A DNA stretch of 64,000 bases from CADEDH01 sp965262175 (lineage in GTDB: Bacteria > Actinomycetota > Acidimicrobiia > Acidimicrobiales > SZUA-35), in the NCBI GenBank assembly GCA_965262175.1, contig CBDHES010000002.1:1116001-1180000 (forward strand), given 5' to 3'. Position 1 is the first letter of the stretch, and the number at the start of each line of letters is the position of its first letter. The notes beneath the pieces are model-generated. The model saw only the letters and a list, made by a program, of their open reading frames with translations, made no database searches and was not told the origin of the DNA. The translations under genes were made by a program, and so were the position numbers. Of this stretch, positions 61,254 to 64,000 are shown in pieces.

Positions 61254-62204
61254 TCACCCGGCGTAGGTGGCGATGAACGGCAGGTTCCGGTACCGCTGGG
61301 CGACGTCGAGGCCGTAGCCGATCACGAAGGCGTCGGACGGGAGGCGGAAACCGACGTAGTCGAGGTCGATCTCCTCCTCGATCCGGTTGCCGTCGCGGAG
61401 CAGGAGGGTGCACACCGTGAGACTGGCCGGGCCCTGCCGCCCCAGGTACTCGAGGAGGTAGCGGAGGGTCAGGCCGGAGTCGACGATGTCCTCGACGACG
61501 ATCACGTCACGCCCGGCGACGTCCTGGTCGAGATCCTTGATGATCCGCACCACGCCGCTGCTCTCGGTCGCCTCGCCGTAGGACGAGACCGCCATCACGT
61601 CGATCTCGACCGGGCCGGCGACGGCCCGCATCAGGTCGGCGGCGAAGACCATCGACCCCTTGAGGATCGACACCAGGAGGGGCACCCGCCCGTCGTAGTC
61701 GGCGGTGATGGCCGCCCCCAACTCGGTGACCCGATCGGCGATCTGGGTCTCGCTGTACAGCACCTCATCGATGTCGTCCGGCGGCGGGTAGGCGGCGACC
61801 GGCTGCTCGGGGCTCGGGCCGATCAGATCCCACCGGTTGCCGTAGAGGTCTTCCCAGACCGCGACCTTGCCATACGGCTCGACCCGGGGCGCCTCGGCGA
61901 AGTCGACCCCGGCGTCGACCATCCGATCGTGGGCGGCGTCGAAGTCGTCGACGTTGAGGAAGAACGAGACCCGTCCACCGGTCTGGGTGCCGATCGCCGC
62001 CTTCTGATCACCGTCGGCCGCCTCGGCGAGCAGCAGGGCGGTGCCGGCCCCCGGCGGGCGGACGACGACCCATCGCTTCGGCTGGCCGGTCGTTGAGCTG
62101 GTGGTGGGGCTGTCTTCGACCAGCTCGAACCCGACCCGGCTGACGAAGTAGTCGACCGCCTCGTCGTAGTCCTCGACCACCAGGGTGACCAGACCGATCT
62201 CCAC
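61254..62204 (-). CDS. VOC (glyoxalase-like) domain fused to hypoxanthine phosphoribosyltransferase
   Basis: 316 residues in one uninterrupted frame. Residues 1-130 form a VOC/glyoxalase-like module (MEIGLVTLVVEDYDEAVDYFVSRVGFELVED...WEDLYGNRWDLIGP), with a possible metal-binding Glu at the C-terminal strand. Residues about 144-316 are a complete HPRT: ILKGSMVFAADLMR, the PRPP loop VIVVEDIVDSGLTLRYLLEYL (about 235-255), and FVIGYGLDVAQRYRNLPFIATY. HPRT salvages hypoxanthine and guanine into IMP and GMP. The fusion of a VOC domain to its N terminus is unusual. No frameshift or stop separates the parts, and codon use is even across the join. Confidence 0.9.
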   Translation of the reverse strand: MEIGLVTLVVEDYDEAVDYFVSRVGFELVEDSPTTSSTTGQPKRWVVVRPPGAGTALLLAEAADGDQKAAIGTQTGGRVSFFLNVDDFDAAHDRMVDAGVDFAEAPRVEPYGKVAVWEDLYGNRWDLIGPSPEQPVAAYPPPDDIDEVLYSETQIADRVTELGAAITADYDGRVPLLVSILKGSMVFAADLMRAVAGPVEIDVMAVSSYGEATESSGVVRIIKDLDQDVAGRDVIVVEDIVDSGLTLRYLLEYLGRQGPASLTVCTLLLRDGNRIEEEIDLDYVGFRLPSDAFVIGYGLDVAQRYRNLPFIATYAG

Positions 62205-62291
62205 CGCTCCACCCTAACCGGACGGGCGTCGCTCCCGGGCCGCACCTCGTGGGGTTGGTCACAGGATCAGCCGGGCCGGGTCGGTGCCGTA

Positions 62292-62297
62292 TACCGT
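62292..62297 (+). promoter_or_regulatory. Putative -10 hexamer TACCGT for glpD
   Basis: TACCGT (within TATACCGT) ends eight bases before the ATG at 62306, consistent with a leaderless transcript. Confidence 0.4.
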
Positions 62298-62305
62298 GTG
62301 GGACC

Positions 62306-63919
62306 ATGGCCCTTCGGGACGACATGCTGGCCCGCCTGGAGGGCCAAGATTTCGACGTGGCGATCGTCGGTGCGGGCATCAACGGGGCGGTCTCGGCCGC
62401 CGCGCTGGCCTCCCGGGGGATCCGGGTGGCGCTCATCGACCGGGGCGACTTCGCCGGCGTCACCAGCCAGGAGTCCTCCAACCTCGTGTGGGGTGGCTTC
62501 AAGTACCTCGAGAACTACGAGCTGGGCCTGGTGGCCAAGCTGTGCCGGTCCCGCAACGAGTTGATGCGGGCCTACCCGACCGTGATGTCGGAGCTGCGGT
62601 TCCTGGCCACGCTCGACGAGTCGTCGCCGTTCCCGTCGTGGCTGGCCGCGCTCGGATCGGTCGGCTACTGGGGCATCGGCCGCTTCGCCACCCGGCGCCC
62701 GGCCCTCCATCGGCCCTCCACCATCCGTCGGCTGGAGCCGATCGTGCGGACCGACACCGCCGACGCGGCGATCGAGTACAGCGACGCCTACCTGAAGGAC
62801 AACGACTCCCGCTTCGTGTGGGGCTTCGTGTCCTCGGCCATCCATCATGGGGCCGCGGCCGCCAACTACGTGGACCTGACCACCGCCACCCGGTCACGGG
62901 GGCGGTGGCACCTGGACCTGACCGACACCGCGACCGGCCGGACGATGAGCCTGAGCGCGGGGGCCGTGGTCAACGCGGCCGGTCCCTTCGTCGACGGTCT
63001 CAACGACGGGTGGGGCATCGAGACCGACCACCGGATCGTCTACTCCAAGGGCATCCACCTCGTCGTGCCCCAGCTCACGCCCTCCGAGCGGGTGCTGGCG
63101 TTCTTCGATGACAGCCAGCGGCTGTTCTACGTCATCCCGATGGCCAACCGGTCGATCATCGGCACGACCGATACCCGGACCACCGACCCCAACGAGGGGG
63201 TGACCGACGACGATCGGCACTTCCTGCTCAAGCAGCTCAACGCCCGCCTCGACCGACCGACCCCGCTCACGACGGGCGACATCATCGCCGAGCGGTGCGG
63301 CGTCCGGCCCCTCGTCGTGGCCGACGACGGCAACGACCGACGCGACACCGACTGGACCAGCCTGTCCCGCAAGCACGAGATCGAGGTCGACGACCAGCAC
63401 AAGGTGGTCACGATCTTCGGGGGCAAGCTGACCGACTGCCTCAACGTCGGCGACGAGGTCGTCGCCGCCCTCGGCCGGATCGGCCTCCGGACCGGGCCGG
63501 CCACCGACGGCTGGTACGGCGAAGCGGCGCCCGCCGAGCGCCAACGGTTCCTCACCCAGGCGGCCGCGGCCGGCCTCGACCGGGCTCCCGACGTCGAGCG
63601 GGAAGCGACCGTGGCCGACGTGCTGTGGCGGCGCCACGGCCGAGCCGCCACAGCGGTCGCCGCCGCGGTGGCCGCCGATCCGGCCCAGGGCGAGCCGGTG
63701 CTGGCCGGCAGCGATCTGCTCCGAGGCGAACTCCCCCTCTACGCCGAGCGGGAGATGATCGTCCACCTCGACGACTTCCTCCGCCGCCGGACCAAGCTGG
63801 CCATGCTGCAGCGATCGGACGACCTGGCGGCCGACCCGGGGATGGCCGAGGTCGTGGCGGCGTTGGGCCTCGACGAGGCGAGCGGCCCTCGGAGCGGCAC
63901 CGCCGATCCGATCAGGTGA
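62306..63919 (+). CDS. glpD: FAD-dependent glycerol-3-phosphate dehydrogenase
   Basis: 537 residues from ATG 62306. FDVAIVGAGINGAVSAAALASRGIRVALIDRGDFAGVTSQESSNLVWGGFKYLE is the DAO-type FAD motif plus the GlpD-specific SSNLVWGG-KYLE. VVNAAGPFVDGL, IHLVVP, FYVIPMANRSIIGTTDT and IFGGKLTDCLN are further GlpD landmarks, and the C-terminal DAO_C helical domain is present. Oxidises glycerol 3-phosphate to dihydroxyacetone phosphate at the inner membrane, feeding quinones. Its last eight bases overlap the convergent hemolysin III gene. Confidence 0.93.
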   Translation: MALRDDMLARLEGQDFDVAIVGAGINGAVSAAALASRGIRVALIDRGDFAGVTSQESSNLVWGGFKYLENYELGLVAKLCRSRNELMRAYPTVMSELRFLATLDESSPFPSWLAALGSVGYWGIGRFATRRPALHRPSTIRRLEPIVRTDTADAAIEYSDAYLKDNDSRFVWGFVSSAIHHGAAAANYVDLTTATRSRGRWHLDLTDTATGRTMSLSAGAVVNAAGPFVDGLNDGWGIETDHRIVYSKGIHLVVPQLTPSERVLAFFDDSQRLFYVIPMANRSIIGTTDTRTTDPNEGVTDDDRHFLLKQLNARLDRPTPLTTGDIIAERCGVRPLVVADDGNDRRDTDWTSLSRKHEIEVDDQHKVVTIFGGKLTDCLNVGDEVVAALGRIGLRTGPATDGWYGEAAPAERQRFLTQAAAAGLDRAPDVEREATVADVLWRRHGRAATAVAAAVAADPAQGEPVLAGSDLLRGELPLYAEREMIVHLDDFLRRRTKLAMLQRSDDLAADPGMAEVVAALGLDEASGPRSGTADPIR

Positions 63920-64000
63920 GGGCCGCCACCATCGCCACGTGCGACGCCCCGCCGAGGACGGTGGCGACGTGCCAGATCTCGTGGAACCCGAACACGTCGG
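63912..64000 (-). CDS. Hemolysin III / PAQR family membrane protein, C-terminal fragment
   Basis: Only the last 28 codons are inside the window, reading DVFGFHEIWHVATVLGGASHV then AMVAALT and stop. FGFHEIWHV-LGG is the final conserved helix of the YqfA/hemolysin III (PAQR) family, with the His residues of the metal site. The gene continues past the right edge. Function in bacteria is unknown; the fold suggests a zinc-dependent hydrolase in the membrane. Confidence 0.75.
   Translation of the reverse strand, partial: DVFGFHEIWHVATVLGGASHVAMVAALT

Overview
The window is a very GC-rich, gene-dense chromosomal segment with strong G/C preference at third codon positions, frequent GTG starts and many 1-4 base gene overlaps. 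Gene content (mycobacterial-type SOS box, OmpATb/ArfA-like BON-OmpA protein, CYP153-like P450, F420/flavin luciferase-like oxidoreductases, WHG-type TetR, PF09826 beta-propeller lipoprotein, CimA plus LeuBCD) points to a high-GC actinobacterium. Deep-branching marine or soil Acidimicrobiia (Ilumatobacter-like) is my best inference, not proven. I see no insertion sequence, phage, integrase, CRISPR array or rRNA. Many transcription units have a TANNNT hexamer 6-8 bases before the start codon, which suggests widespread leaderless transcripts.

Layout. 1-6.4 kb: SMP-30-like hydrolase (cut by the edge), ABC-F ATPase and TauE/SafE exporter in one reverse operon; a proline-rich membrane protein; a lysophospholipase-like hydrolase; a tandem pair of fluoride channel genes. 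6.4-11.9 kb: small lipoprotein, BON-OmpA envelope protein, SOS-type dinB, tyrosine phosphatase, DUF1801-like protein, methyltransferase and a two-helix membrane protein. 12-18.1 kb: CYP153-like P450, an AhpD-family protein with an in-frame UGA at the second position of its CxxC motif (probable selenoprotein), SDR/TetR divergent pair, LLM oxidoreductase and a second SDR. 18.5-22.1 kb: tRNA-Glu and tRNA-Gln directly downstream of the DUF218-gltX unit, then a divergent pair of small genes. 22.1-28.5 kb: surface polysaccharide region with three membrane-anchored beta-helix proteins (two of them near-identical inverted paralogues) and an O-antigen ligase-like protein. 28.7-37.6 kb: LLM enzyme; cimA-leuB facing a greA-leuC-leuD-PLP enzyme run (branched-chain amino acid synthesis); CysQ-like phosphatase. 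38-44.3 kb: beta-propeller lipoprotein, serA, FAD enzyme, PlsC-like acyltransferase. 44.3-53.8 kb: NamZ-like muramidase, a fusion of a degenerate ABC ATPase with a kinase-like domain, a translationally coupled aspC-S9 peptidase-hydrolase operon, and a subtilisin. 53.9-64 kb: amidotransferase, msrB, 2OG-Fe(II) oxygenase, acyl-CoA dehydrogenase, ArsR plus AHSA1 fusion, cyclophilin, metY, a VOC-HPRT fusion, glpD and the tail of a hemolysin III gene.

The most unusual items are the UGA-containing AhpD-like gene (13428-14468), the ABC/kinase double pseudo-enzyme fusion (46090-47736), the VOC-HPRT fusion (61254-62204), and the inverted beta-helix paralogues around 22-26.5 kb. All coordinates were read by hand from the sequence; functional names rest on motif recognition, not database searches.
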